DNA from: JAUIIK01 sp963745675
GTDB lineage: Bacteria; Chloroflexota; Chloroflexia; Thermomicrobiales; CFX8
Assembly: GCA_963745675.1 (NCBI GenBank)
Contig: CAVUYM010000020.1
Location: 124,001 to 188,000 of the forward strand
Direction of reading: 5' to 3'
DNA length: 64,000 bases
Shown piece after piece: positions 9,789-20,400 of the stretch. The notes beneath the pieces are model-generated. The model was not told where the DNA came from and did no database searches. It was given only the letters and a program-made list of their open reading frames with translations. A program made the position numbers and the translations under genes. How positions within the stretch are numbered: the first letter of the stretch is position 1; each line of letters opens with the position of its first letter.

Positions 9789-9802
9789 GTAACAACTGTT
9801 AC
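9789..9802. promoter_or_regulatory. Palindromic operator candidate upstream of the ChrB-like gene
   Basis: GTAACA-AC-TGTTAC, with perfect 6-bp arms around a 2-base spacer, lies about 40 bases before the ChrB-like start. The spacing suits an operator for a dimeric winged-helix repressor, possibly the adjacent gene product. Confidence 0.5.
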
Positions 9803-9956
9803 ATCTTGTTCTGGAACATCGTAGCGTACAATCGACGGTTATCCAATGGAGAGTCGTGTAGTCGCGAGCAGCGAATTTCGATTCAGGTTTGCGGATACTA
9901 TGAAAGGGTGGGGTACTAGCGTCCAATTCGCCTGCGGGAAATCGAGCTGAACGCTA

Positions 9957-10496
9957 TTAGTCGGCCACTAATCGGGAGTACGTCGCGAGGTCATCTGCGG
10001 TGAATAGGACCAATCGAATTTCATCGAAAGCTGCGGCGTATTGGTGGGCGAATCTTGATACGGTCGAGAACGCGATTGTCGCAGCTTCTTCAATTGGGAA
10101 ACGGTACGCGCCAGTACTGATTGAAGGGAAGGCAATTGTATGCAGATTCTCGGATTGCGCAAGCGCCAGACTGTTCATGTAACAGCGGCTGAGGATGTCC
10201 CGCTCGCCGCCTTCGCCACCGTTCCAGACAGGACCGACAGTGTGGATGACTCGGCGTGCCGGGAGGTTGCCAGCCGTCGTGACGACAGCTTCTCCTGGTG
10301 AGAGACTCCCCCGGGTGGCGCGGATCTTTCGGCACTCTTCGAGGATCGCGGGACCACCAGCGCGGTGGATCGCGCCGTCGACACCACCGCCACCAAGCAG
10401 CGAACTGTTGGCGGCATTGACGATGACATCAACCCGCTGTTTTGTGATGTCACCCTGAACGAGTGAGATCAACGTGCTTCCAACACGTTGATTCAT
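9957..10496 (-). CDS. Macrodomain protein (O-acetyl-ADP-ribose deacetylase type)
   Basis: A complete 179-residue MacroD-type domain. It contains the ADP-ribose loops VIVNAANSSLLGGGGVDG with AIHRAGG (residues about 25-50) and PSISTGAYRFP (about 123-134). VIHTVGPVW marks the core strand. Such enzymes remove ADP-ribose or acetyl groups from ADP-ribosylated or O-acetyl-ADP-ribose substrates. Its ATG overlaps the pcaB stop by four bases (ATGA type), so it is probably co-translated with the protocatechuate operon, which is unusual. A broken paralogue lies at 7769-7975. Confidence 0.9.
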   Translation of the reverse strand: MNQRVGSTLISLVQGDITKQRVDVIVNAANSSLLGGGGVDGAIHRAGGPAILEECRKIRATRGSLSPGEAVVTTAGNLPARRVIHTVGPVWNGGEGGERDILSRCYMNSLALAQSENLHTIAFPSISTGAYRFPIEEAATIAFSTVSRFAHQYAAAFDEIRLVLFTADDLATYSRLVAD

Positions 10497-11827
10497 TTCA
10501 AGCCACCGACTGCCATAGCCAGAACACGATCGATAAATTCATTCGCGGCGCCGAGGTAGTCGGATTCGTGGCGTACCGCATCCCAACTAAGCTCGACGTC
10601 TACCCGCTCGCGGACGATATCGACAAGGTGCAGGTTTTCGGTCGAGAGTGGTTTGGACGGCGGATTGGACAATGATCTTGGCTTCGGCGCGGCCAAGGTG
10701 CGGTGCGAGCGCCAGGTTGAGGGCTTCGGCGAGCATCAGGCCGTTGGAGGCTGCGAGATTGGCACGCATCTGTCGGCGTTGACGACGAGGTTTTCGGAGA
10801 GGAAGAGGGCGTTGTTGAGGGCGCTGGCGGTGAGCTCGAACATGCGGGGAAGGGTTAGCCACTCGATCTGCCAGGTGCCCGCGCCACGTTCGTGTTCCTG
10901 GATCATGGCTTGATGCATCGTCGCGACGAGATTCGCGTTGGCGCGGGCGGCAGCGATGATCGCTTCGCTGACGACCGGGTTGCTTTTCTGGGGCATCGTG
11001 CTGGAGCCGCCTCGCGCTGGGTCGTCGCTCTCACGTACTTCGCCGACCTCGGTCTGCGCCAATAGGATGATGTCCTGAGCCATCTTCGCCAGGCTGCCGC
11101 TGACCATCGAGAGCCAGCCGGCTAGCTCTGCCAGGTTGTCTCGTTGCGTATGCCAGGGTGCCACAGGCACTTCGAGTTGCAGTTCATCAGCCAGCGATTC
11201 CATCGTTTCGATGCCGCGATCGTCGAGCGAAGCAAGCGTCCCGACTGCACCGCCAAACTGGACCACGAGAAGGCGCGGTTTCATCTCCTCCAGCCGCTCA
11301 CGGTGGCGAACTAGCGGCGCGAGCCAGTTCGCGACTTTCAGGCCGAAGGTGATCGGAAGCGCCTGTTGAGACTTGGTGCGACCGGCCATGATCGTGTCGC
11401 GGTGACGGTCTGCCATGAGGGCGAGGTTGGCGATGATCTGTCGCAATTCGTCTTCCATGTGAAGGAGAGCTGCGCGGATCTGGAGCACCAGCGCCGTGTC
11501 CATGATGTCCTGAGTCGTCGCGCCCCAATGGACAAAGGAAGCCGCTTCGCCTCCGACGGCCGCGCGTAACTGGTCGACCATCCCAATCGTCGGAATGCCG
11601 GATTGCTCCATGCTCCGCTGGATTGGCCCGAGGTCGATATCAAGCCTGTCGACGGCGTTTGCTATCTGGACAGCGGTTCCGGCCGGGATGATGCCGAGCC
11701 GTTCCTGCACTCGCGCCAGTGCAATCTCAACTCCCAACATCGTGGCCACAAAGTGGCCGTCTGAGAAGATCCTGGCGATCTCGGGATCGCTGTAGACCGC
11801 GCCGAGTATGCGCGAGCCGCCGGTCAT
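10493..11827 (-). CDS. pcaB: 3-carboxy-cis,cis-muconate cycloisomerase (frame-broken)
   Basis: Fumarase/aspartase-superfamily enzyme that converts beta-carboxy-muconate to gamma-carboxymuconolactone. The signature GGSSTMPQKSNPV is intact, as are HWGATTQDIMDTA and GRTKSQQALPITFGLK. Full length over three frames is about 445 residues, as expected. The frame breaks near 10761, where one A appears missing (DR to MRANLAASNGLMLAEALN in the next frame). It breaks again near 10645, before the C-terminal TENLHLVDIV...SDYLGAANEFIDRVLA. The conserved sequence continues on both sides of each break, so sequencing error is more likely than decay. It overlaps pcaG by four bases and the macrodomain gene by four. 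Confidence 0.85.
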
Positions 11828-12417
11828 GGATCGAGGAAGACCGTCTCGTCTGTGCCCTGGAGTTTCAGATCGAGGACGTAGACAGGCGGATCACCGGTCG
11901 GCTGGCGCTTAAGGAGCATGGTGTGGCGGCGTTCGGGCTCGACCATCATTAGTATCTGATCGCCCTCGTTCGCTTCCTCCTCGTCCGAGAAATAGAAGCG
12001 CGTGTAGGCGTGGGTCAGCATGCCGCGAGCGAAGATGCGAACACTGATATGCGGTGCCTGCAGCCGCCGGCTGTCGAATGGGACGCGACCGGGCTTGATC
12101 GTGCGAAAACTGAACTGGCCATCCGAGACGGTATCGGAGCGTCCAAAGCCGCGAAAATTCGGATCGGCATTCTCGCGGTGCGGGTCGTCTGGATGGTCGT
12201 AGAAGCCATTGGCATCCGCTTGCCAGATCTCCACCAGCGCGTCCGGAACAGCTTCATTCTCGCCGTCCAACACACGTCCACGAATGACGATCCGTTCGCC
12301 TTTGACGGCATCGCTGACGAGATTATTCTCGTCGCCATCTTCGACCATGCCGAAGTGGAAGAAGGGACCGACGGTTTGGCTAGGCGTCTGCGGGTATCTC
12401 GATTTACTCATCGTCAT
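11824..12417 (-). CDS. pcaG: Protocatechuate 3,4-dioxygenase alpha subunit
   Basis: A 197-residue intradiol dioxygenase alpha chain. It opens with PQTPSQTVGPFFHFGM, the usual alpha-subunit start, followed by GERIVIRGRVLDGENEAVPD and ALVEIWQADANG. It lacks the two iron Tyr/His ligand pairs of the beta chain, as is normal. With PcaH it forms the Fe(III) enzyme that cleaves protocatechuate to beta-carboxy-cis,cis-muconate. It overlaps pcaH by 14 bases and pcaB by four, showing tight coupling and balanced expression. Confidence 0.93.
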   Translation of the reverse strand: MTMSKSRYPQTPSQTVGPFFHFGMVEDGDENNLVSDAVKGERIVIRGRVLDGENEAVPDALVEIWQADANGFYDHPDDPHRENADPNFRGFGRSDTVSDGQFSFRTIKPGRVPFDSRRLQAPHISVRIFARGMLTHAYTRFYFSDEEEANEGDQILMMVEPERRHTMLLKRQPTGDPPVYVLDLKLQGTDETVFLDP

Positions 12418-13138
12418 CCATATCAGGGTCTTCGAAGGGGGTCATTCTGCTCCCGTTCAGGACAATGTCGAAGCGATAGCCGAGGGCCCATTCGGGCTCG
12501 GTGACATCGTGGGCATAGCTGGCGACGAGCCGTCGACGGCCTTGCTCGTCGGGCACGCCCTGGAGGATCGGGTCGAGGGGCAATAGCGGGTCGCCGGGGA
12601 AATACATCTGGGTCACCAGCCGAGAGATGAAAGCCCGGCCAAAGACTGAGAAGTGGATATGGGAGGGTCTCCAGGCGTTCGCGTGATTTTTCCAGGGGTA
12701 GGCGCCCGGCCGGATCGAGACGAAGCGGTACTCGCCAAGGCGGTTTGTCAGGACGCGACCGGCGCCGGTGAAGTTTGGATCCAGCGGCGCGTCGTGCTGG
12801 TCGACCAGATGGCGGTAGCGACCGGCGGCGTTGGCCTGCCACACCTCAAGCAACGCATTCGGAACCGGCTTCCCGCGTTCGTCCAGCACCCGACCGGTGA
12901 TGATGATGCGCTCTCCGATTGGCGGGCCGTTGAGGACGGCGTTGCGGGTCAGGTCGTGGTCGAGCGGCTGGATCTCGTCGTGGCCATAGACCGGGCCGGT
13001 CATCTCCGAAAGCGTCTGCGGCAGTGGGAGGAGTGGCTTCTGCGGCGAGCGCAGCAAGGTCGATTCGTAGGGGGGATGCAGGTAGGGCGGGTGGATTGTC
13101 CAGTCTAATGAAGAAAGTCGTTTGGAGAGTGCGCTCAT
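12404..13138 (-). CDS. pcaH: Protocatechuate 3,4-dioxygenase beta subunit
   Basis: A 244-residue catalytic beta chain. The Fe(III) ligands are visible: Tyr in AAGRYRHL, Tyr in RPGAYPW and the two His of RPSHIHFSVFG. The N-terminal proline-rich part (HPPYLHPPYESTLLRSPQ) matches beta subunits, as does LDHDLTRN. The acidic tail (DPDMDDDE) overlaps the pcaG start. It follows pcaC by about 185 bases, a gap that may hold its own promoter or simply a leader. Confidence 0.93.
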   Translation of the reverse strand: MSALSKRLSSLDWTIHPPYLHPPYESTLLRSPQKPLLPLPQTLSEMTGPVYGHDEIQPLDHDLTRNAVLNGPPIGERIIITGRVLDERGKPVPNALLEVWQANAAGRYRHLVDQHDAPLDPNFTGAGRVLTNRLGEYRFVSIRPGAYPWKNHANAWRPSHIHFSVFGRAFISRLVTQMYFPGDPLLPLDPILQGVPDEQGRRRLVASYAHDVTEPEWALGYRFDIVLNGSRMTPFEDPDMDDDE

Positions 13139-13323
13139 CTATTCGTTGTCCTTCGCCGTCGCGAGTCGCTGTTGATGACATTGAGTTGAATGAAGAGTGC
13201 CTGTGGTCCCACGGGCGATTCACTTCGATTGTGTGGCACGGTCGTTGCTAGATCCTTCACTTCGCAGAGCCTCCGTTCAGGATGACAATGGTGTTGCTGA
13301 CTGAGTTCCTCGGCCGATCTTGG

Positions 13324-13716
13324 TTATACACCGTCGAGATCCACACCTATCTCAGCATACACCTGCTTCGCGATCGAGAAGGCGCTGTTGGCGGCTGGGA
13401 CGCCGGCATAGACAGCTACCTGGTGGAAGACCTCCGCGATCTGGGCTGGCGTCACTCCGGTGTTGGCGGTTGCGCGGAGATGCAGTGCGAGTTCGTGCTC
13501 GCGGCCGAGTGCGGCGAGAAGCGCGATCGTCAGCATGTGGCGCGTTTGCCTGTCGAGGCCATCGCGAGTCCAGACCGAGCCCCATGCGCTTTCGGTGATG
13601 TAGCGCTGGAAGTCCGCGTCGAATGCAGTCTGGTTTGCCAGCGAACGCTCGACATGCTCGTCACCCAGCACCTCGCGGCGGATCTTCATGCCTTGTTCAT
13701 AGCGATCGTCGGTCAT
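13324..13716 (-). CDS. pcaC: 4-carboxymuconolactone decarboxylase
   Basis: A 130-residue AhpD-fold protein of the CMD family that decarboxylates gamma-carboxymuconolactone to beta-ketoadipate enol-lactone. Family landmarks are GMKIRREVLGDEHVERS, DRQTRHMLTIALLAALG, HLRATANTGVTPAQIAEV and HQVAVYAGVPAA. It lacks the CxxC of AhpD peroxidases, which supports the decarboxylase assignment. It is the first pca gene after pobA; the next enzyme, PcaD, is not in the window. Confidence 0.92.
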   Translation of the reverse strand: MTDDRYEQGMKIRREVLGDEHVERSLANQTAFDADFQRYITESAWGSVWTRDGLDRQTRHMLTIALLAALGREHELALHLRATANTGVTPAQIAEVFHQVAVYAGVPAANSAFSIAKQVYAEIGVDLDGV

Positions 13717-13779
13717 TGGCTATGCCTGTCAGCTCGTCTTTCCAGCGTAGCGGGAGCCGGATAATTCATGAAATCGTAG

Positions 13780-13800
13780 GTGTGGAGCTTGTCTCCACAC
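13780..13800 (-). terminator. Hairpin between pobA and pcaC
   Basis: GTGTGGAG (13780-13787) pairs perfectly with CTCCACAC (13793-13800) across a 5-base loop, about 70 bases past the pobA stop. There is no clear T run, so it may attenuate rather than end pobA transcripts before pcaC. Confidence 0.5.
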
Positions 13801-13871
13801 GGTATCGATCCGCGCACTACTCGGATGGAGATGAACTCCGTCCCTACGATGTTGTTCAGTTTCCGTTCCGT

Positions 13872-15447
<1,576 letters not shown>

Positions 15448-16668
15448 TCAGTAGCTGTACTCATGAACGACCACTCCGAAGGGGTTGATTAACCGGGCAG
15501 TGTCACCGCTATTGTTCCAGACAGCCGAGCAGCGACCCCAGTAGAGATCTGTCTCGCTGTCCGTCCCGTCGCAGATGTGTACCCGGACGCTGGCATCGAA
15601 CCACAAGACAAACGAAGGCGGGAAATCGTAGCCGTTGCCGACCGCATCTTCGATTCGCCAGCCAGCCATCGAAATCGGTTCGTCATCGAAATTGCGAATT
15701 TCGACCCATTCGCCCTCGTCTTCGCCATAGTCGATCGGATCAGCCAGGATGTTCGTGACCCGCAGGTCACCATCCTCGCGGAAGGGCTGGCGATCCAGAG
15801 GCAATTCGAGGATCTCGTAGCGCCAGGTGTAGTAGTGCTGGCCGATGTTGCCCGCTTCAACCTCGAAGCCAGCCGGGTTGCCGGGCGTGTAGGTCAGGCA
15901 GCGGCGCTGGAAACACTGGGTCAAGACATCGCGTGGCTGGCCCCCAACGCGCACATTGGCCCAATAGGCTTCAGAAATTGGGAATCCTGTTGCGAAGAAC
16001 GGATCGGGAAATAATTGCGCGGTTATCAGTCCGTCGGCCGAGTAAACAGGCCCGCTGGAGTTCATAAATTGCCAGAATGGCTCAGCCACGCGGTGGTTGG
16101 TTTCCACGACGTAGTACGTCGCGAAGACGTTCTGAGCCGCCAGGGACGGATCTTCGGTCAGCGTGCCATCGCGGCTGATGCGAGTGATGAGCGGGTCTTC
16201 CGGGAATCCGAGGGGTGGAGATCCCGCGCGCTGAAACGAGGCGTATGTGGGGCCAGTAGGATCATCACTGTCTCCCGCGACATTGATCTGTGCCGGCGAA
16301 TATGACTCGAAGGTATTGTCCCCAAGCTGCATCTGGCCGGTGATGAGCTCCGTCGCCAGGAGACCGTTGGTGACGTACCAGATCGAATTGGGATCATCGC
16401 CGGGGTAGGTGATCTCCATGCGTGTCTTGTCATAATATTGCACGGTTCGGAAAAGCCCTGGTGCGTCTGCATAGGGTTCGTTGAGCTGGCCGGTGATGGC
16501 GCCGGGACCCCACATCCAGGTTCGGCTAACTTGTTGCTCGGCGACGGGACGATCGGTGTATTGCCAGGTGTTCTGGAAGTGGCGGTTCGCAGGTGGCGCG
16601 GCTAGGACAGATGGAATAGCGACGAAGCCGGAGAGAATCAAAAAGACGATTGCCAATCGAATGCGCAT
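15448..16668 (-). CDS. Secreted protein with C-terminal lamin-tail domain
   Basis: A 406-residue exported protein. It has an N-terminal Sec signal (MRIRLAIVFLILSGFVAI, cleavage probably after VLAA). A middle domain of about 270 residues, rich in aromatic residues, contains TWMWGPG, PFWQFMNSSG and CFQRRCLTYTPGNP and recurs in Chloroflexota secreted proteins. The C-terminal domain (about residues 300-406) is a lamin tail domain, seen in EWVEIRNFDDEPISMAGWRI and SGDTARLINPFGVVVHEY. LTD modules are thought to bind surfaces or partners outside the cell. Cys residues near the C-terminus (HICDG, WGRCSA) could form a disulfide. Confidence 0.8.
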   Translation of the reverse strand: MRIRLAIVFLILSGFVAIPSVLAAPPANRHFQNTWQYTDRPVAEQQVSRTWMWGPGAITGQLNEPYADAPGLFRTVQYYDKTRMEITYPGDDPNSIWYVTNGLLATELITGQMQLGDNTFESYSPAQINVAGDSDDPTGPTYASFQRAGSPPLGFPEDPLITRISRDGTLTEDPSLAAQNVFATYYVVETNHRVAEPFWQFMNSSGPVYSADGLITAQLFPDPFFATGFPISEAYWANVRVGGQPRDVLTQCFQRRCLTYTPGNPAGFEVEAGNIGQHYYTWRYEILELPLDRQPFREDGDLRVTNILADPIDYGEDEGEWVEIRNFDDEPISMAGWRIEDAVGNGYDFPPSFVLWFDASVRVHICDGTDSETDLYWGRCSAVWNNSGDTARLINPFGVVVHEYSY

Positions 16669-16866
16669 GCCTCGTCTCCCGTCACCGAAGAGCGTGTCCC
16701 GAACGCATCATCATAGCCGACGACGAAGGGCGTGTAGAGGTGCGTCACATACGGTATCCGAGCCAGGTTCAAATCTGATCCAATAGTGATCATGATCTTT
16801 CCACTGAGACGCGCCGCGGCACGTCTCCACGAGAAAAGTTCGGATCTACTCCAAGATACGGGAATC

Positions 16867-18369
16867 TCAGCCGTTCAGGTTGATCGGGAAGCCGCTGCTG
16901 TGTTGCTGTTGCGCGCCTAACTGGCTCGCGGTCGGTTCCGCTCAGCAGAACCACGATTCGGTGAGGCGGGGTGGGGCTTTGCGGGACCGGCGGCGGGTGG
17001 CGCCGATGGGTGGCGTCTTGCCGGCGGCGGCATATGCTGCAGCGCGTATGGCGTCGAAGGTTGCGTATGCGTCCCACTCCTGCTCTGCGGCAGATTCGGC
17101 CAGCCCGGCAACTACCTGTTGTAGTTCGTCGACGCGAGGGTCTTCATGCGTCCATCTATAGGTGAAAGAAGCTTCGTCGAGCGGGCCGATCCAGTCATCG
17201 GTGTCGGGCTGGTCGAGCAAAGCTGAACCGGGCGGAACGAGCAGGCGGATCGAGAGGTGGACCGGGTCGACGTTCTCGATCAGATCGTGATCCTCGACGA
17301 ATTCGATCAGCTCTATATAGTCGTCAAGCGTCGTCCAGGGGGTGAAGGGCAGCAGCGATGGGCGCAGCGCGATGCCGGCAGCGTTGCAGATGCCGAGCGC
17401 GGTAACGATGTCGGCTTTGGTGTGTCCTTTGTCGATCTTCCGTAGCACCAGTTCGCTGACCGATTCCACAGCCGAGATGATGAAGATGCAGCCAAGCTCG
17501 GCAAGTTCCGGGAAGATGTCACGATTCTCGATGATGTGTTCGATACGGGTTGTGATGTCGAAGGTTACATCGGGATGGTCGGCATGAATCGCTCGCAGGA
17601 TACGCAACAGGTGCGTTGGTCCATTGAGCGCGTCGGGATCGCCGAAGGTGATGTGGCCCGCCCCGGACTCGATCTGACGGAGAATATCGTCGATGACCAC
17701 TGTACGCGGTACCGCGAAGAAGCGGCCGTTGTAGATCGGCACGACGGGGCAGTGGCGGCATAGATGATGACACCCACGGGTCGCCTCGGTGTATCCGGCC
17801 GGGACGTTGCGCTCGCCGTCGACGAGCCAGGCGTAATCCTCCATATCCGGCAAGTCGGCGCGGTCTGGTGTGAAGAAGTTGACCCGTTCCAGCGACGGCG
17901 CGACCTGACGCTCGTCGCGGCTGGCGACACCCTCCGGAGGCTCTGGCTGACCATTCTCCAACGCTTGGATGAGCCGCAGTAGCGGCGCTTCGAACTCGCC
18001 ACCGATGACGTAATCCGCTGCCCCACGCAGAAGATAGTCGGCGTTGAGCCAGGCGTAGAGTCCGTAGAAGCAGATGCGAGCGGAGGGGTTCAGTAAGCGA
18101 ACCTGCTCAGCCACCTGCAGCCCGAGTCGCAGGGCGGTGTGCATCGGGACGGAGATGGCGACGATCTGCGCTTGTTGGATCTGGGTGTCGGTGAGGCTGG
18201 CAACGGCAGTGTCGACGACAGCAGGTTGATAACCCGCTTCACGCAGATACGCGAGCGGAAACGCCAGATTGAGCGGTTGACGGCCCAGTTCGTAGCAGGA
18301 TACGAGCAGGATCGCGCCTGGCTGGCTGAGATCCAGTGTTTCGATTGCCCTGTTCGCGGCGATGGTCAT
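16867..18369 (-). CDS. B12-binding-type radical SAM selenoprotein with CUAEP tail
   Basis: A radical SAM enzyme with an N-terminal cobalamin-binding-like domain (LLVSCYELGRQPLNLAFPLA) and a [4Fe-4S] site C-x3-C-x2-C in RGCHHLCRHCP (Cys 200, 204, 207). A simple reading stops at TGA 16942-16944 after ESWFC. Reading that TGA as selenocysteine (residue 476) gives the tail C-U-A-E-P-T-A-S-Q-L, then 18 more residues, and a second TGA at 16867. I recall a family named for exactly this CUAEP or CCAEP tail, in which Sec and Cys interchange. A SECIS-like hairpin follows at 16911-16929. I start at ATG 18369; a TTG ten codons earlier is possible. The substrate is unknown. A cupin gene lies just upstream on the same strand. 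Confidence 0.85.
16911..16929 (-). promoter_or_regulatory. Bacterial SECIS-like hairpin
   Basis: On the minus strand GCGAGCC (16929-16923) pairs with GGCGCGC (16917-16911), with one central A-G mismatch and loop AGUUA. The loop begins 20 bases past the UGA (19 intervening). Known bacterial SECIS elements place the apical loop about 16-37 bases after UGA and carry a G in the first two loop positions; both hold here. Confidence 0.65.
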
Positions 18370-18432
18370 CCAGATTGGCTCACTTCCAATGCTTCCCAAC
18401 CCATCAAGCCTAGTCGATAGATTCCGGCGATG

Positions 18433-18840
18433 CTACTCGGGTATCTCGTATGGCACGTTGCCGTCCGCGCCGTCAGCCGTTGTGCGGGCGACGACCAGGA
18501 TGACAGGCTCTGAAGCACTCGCGTTGAGGCTCTGATGGGGTAGGTCGGGCGTGACGTAGATCATGTCGCCTGCCGTTGCGCTGGCTTCGTCTTCCAGCTG
18601 CTCACCCCAACGATGAATGATCGTCCCTGAGAGGACATAGAGAGCCACCTCGAAACCTGCATGGATGTGGGGCGGTGATACTGCGCCGGGCGGAATCGTT
18701 TGCAAGTCCATCGAGAGCCCCGTCGCTCCGACGGTATGGACGTTGATGCCGACGGCGTTGTGATAGGCACCGAAGTGAATCCCATCCCCACCGCCGCGTA
18801 TGACGCTAAAGCCCTTGGTTGACTCGATCTGACCGTTCAT
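18433..18840 (-). CDS. Cupin-domain protein
   Basis: A small (135 aa) single-domain cupin. The first cupin motif is PPHIHAGFEVALYVLSG, with His, His and Glu as likely metal ligands; the second is GDMIYVTPDLPHQSLN. I prefer ATG 18840 because the upstream alternative is a GTG with no better ribosome site. It lies about 60 bases upstream of the CUAEP radical SAM gene in the same direction, so the two may be one operon. Possible roles are metal-dependent oxygenase/isomerase or a small-molecule sensor; nothing decides between them. Confidence 0.75.
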   Translation of the reverse strand: MNGQIESTKGFSVIRGGGDGIHFGAYHNAVGINVHTVGATGLSMDLQTIPPGAVSPPHIHAGFEVALYVLSGTIIHRWGEQLEDEASATAGDMIYVTPDLPHQSLNASASEPVILVVARTTADGADGNVPYEIPE

Positions 18841-19324
18841 TTGGTCCCGCACTTTCGTCTATTCGATCCGCAAGCCTCGATCGCTCAGCGTGTGCCCTCC
18901 ACTCGTGGGCGGCTGCATCCCCTAGAGTTTCAACAGTTTACCCGGGTCATGCGGCGCGAATGATCACATAGGAGGAGTTGAGCATGAGGGCGTTCAAAGA
19001 GAGGCTTGCTGCCGCTGGAACGTCATAGATTAGCTGGCCAACGCTTGAATCTGGTTCTGCCAGTGTAGCCGGTTCGAGATTAGGCAACACGATAGCTGCC
19101 GCGGCTAACAGCGAAGGTGCATTCCTGCCAGGACGGAACTTCCACGACGCCACCTCAACGACGAAGCGCCGGGGTGGCAGGCCCAGACTGGGGCAGTTGA
19201 GCAGGGCTTTTCGGTAGCAGCGAATGGGAAGGCGCAGAAACTTCCATTAACATCTCTTGTCATCTCATTGAGTCTGCCTGACAATTGAATTGCGCTCATT
19301 TCTTCGGAAGCAAAGGAGCCTGCT
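18841..19324. other. Long intergenic region, possible degenerate ORF
   Basis: About 480 bases between divergent transcripts. Two overlapping minus-strand frames (18947-19299) give text such as SLLAAAAIVLPNLEPATLAE that could be one short frame-broken gene. No family, ribosome site or start supports this, so I leave it uncalled. Confidence 0.35.
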
Positions 19325-19720
19325 GTGGTTGTTAGTCAGGCAGAATCCTCATCCTGCCAGGATGCGTCGCCGCTCGCAGTTGTCGAGCGCTTTAACGAGG
19401 CGTTCCTGCGCCACGACATTGAGGCGACGATGGCCATGATGACGGACGATTGCATCTTCGAGAATACATTCCCAGCTCCAGATGGCTCGCGCTGCAGTGG
19501 ACAGATGGAAGTGCGACAGGAGTTCACCACGTTCTTCGAGAATTCACCGAACGCCGTCTTTGAGCTCGAAGAGCAGTTCTCCGCTGGCGATCGTTGTATC
19601 GTGCGCTGGATATACCGCTGGAACAGTGAAGATGGGACTCCAGGTCACGTGCGGGGCGTGGATATCTTCAAGGTGCGTGATGGAAAAGTGGTAGAGAAAC
19701 TCGCCTATGTAAAAGGCTAG
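19325..19720 (+). CDS. SnoaL/NTF2-like protein
   Basis: A 131-residue alpha+beta barrel protein. VVERFNEAFLRHDIEATMAM and MMTDDCIFENTFP form the usual first helices and strand; CIVRWIYRWNSEDG and HVRGVDIFKVRDGKVVEKLAY close the cone. The start is GTG with AAGGAG seven bases upstream. Members act as polyketide cyclases, isomerases, hydrolases or simple binding proteins. The FKVRDGKVVEKLAYVK ending is typical of the ester-binding SnoaL_2 group. It is followed after 71 bases by a second protein of the same fold. Confidence 0.8.
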   Translation: MVVSQAESSSCQDASPLAVVERFNEAFLRHDIEATMAMMTDDCIFENTFPAPDGSRCSGQMEVRQEFTTFFENSPNAVFELEEQFSAGDRCIVRWIYRWNSEDGTPGHVRGVDIFKVRDGKVVEKLAYVKG

Positions 19721-19791
19721 TGGCTCTGGGACGCGTTGAACGTGAGTCTTTAGAGTGTGTCTGCCGGGGCAGTGACTGGGAGGATCCTTGT

Positions 19792-20214
19792 ATGAGCGAG
19801 CAGCTGACAGCGATTGATGCCTTCCTCGAGGGCGTGCGAACCGGAGAATGGGGGGCAATGGCTCCACACTATCACCCCACCGCCATGTTCAAAGGAACTG
19901 TACCGCGATGGTATTTCACCGTTCAGGGCCGCGACGATATCGTCCGGCAAATGGGAGAGTGGTTTCCTCTGACTTCGGATGTGAGTGATTTGCACGTCAT
20001 GACGACGGGAGAAGGTGCTGTCGTTGAGTTCGAGCGCCATTGGGTACGGCCGGCGGAGGATGGCAGCAATGACGCCGAGCAGGTCGGTGTGCGTCAGGCA
20101 CACATATTTCGTCTGGATGAAGATGGGCGAATTCGCGAACAGCACGGTCATTGTGCGGGGATATGGGATGCCGCAACATTTGCTGAGGCCGAGCAAGCAT
20201 TAGCGCATCGGTGA
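19792..20214 (+). CDS. SnoaL/NTF2-like protein, second copy
   Basis: A 140-residue SnoaL-like protein. LTAIDAFLEGVRTGEWGAMA starts the fold and GVRQAHIFRLDEDGRIREQ ends it, with HCAGIWD as a tail. The frame is open further upstream, but MSEQLTAID at 19792 has a GGGAGG about nine bases ahead. The two neighbours share only fold-level similarity, so they are probably partners rather than a recent duplication. Confidence 0.75.
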   Translation: MSEQLTAIDAFLEGVRTGEWGAMAPHYHPTAMFKGTVPRWYFTVQGRDDIVRQMGEWFPLTSDVSDLHVMTTGEGAVVEFERHWVRPAEDGSNDAEQVGVRQAHIFRLDEDGRIREQHGHCAGIWDAATFAEAEQALAHR

Positions 20215-20238
20215 CACGTCTGTTATAGCAAACGCTAA

Positions 20239-20251
20239 CGGCGAAGCGCCG
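20239..20251 (+). terminator. Small GC hairpin after the SnoaL pair
   Basis: CGGCG-AAG-CGCCG forms a 5-bp stem 25 bases past the stop of the second SnoaL gene. It is short and without a T run, so only a weak candidate. Confidence 0.3.
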
Positions 20252-20400
20252 CCAGGTCTGGCAGACCGGACGAGATTGACAACACCTATGGATTACCCTG
20301 GTTGTGCTGGAATCGTCGAAGGATCTGCAACCATCCGAAAAGTGTCGCCGCGAAGAGATGATGCAGCCCCGGTGCTTCTGCATTTACCGGGACAAATCGA

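Noticed and set aside
16741..16800. tRNA-like text with 'ggttcaaatct'
   Set aside because: No acceptor, D or anticodon stems can be folded around it.
18947..19299. Frame-broken minus-strand gene
   Set aside because: Two overlapping open frames give protein-like text, but there is no ribosome site, family motif or sensible length.
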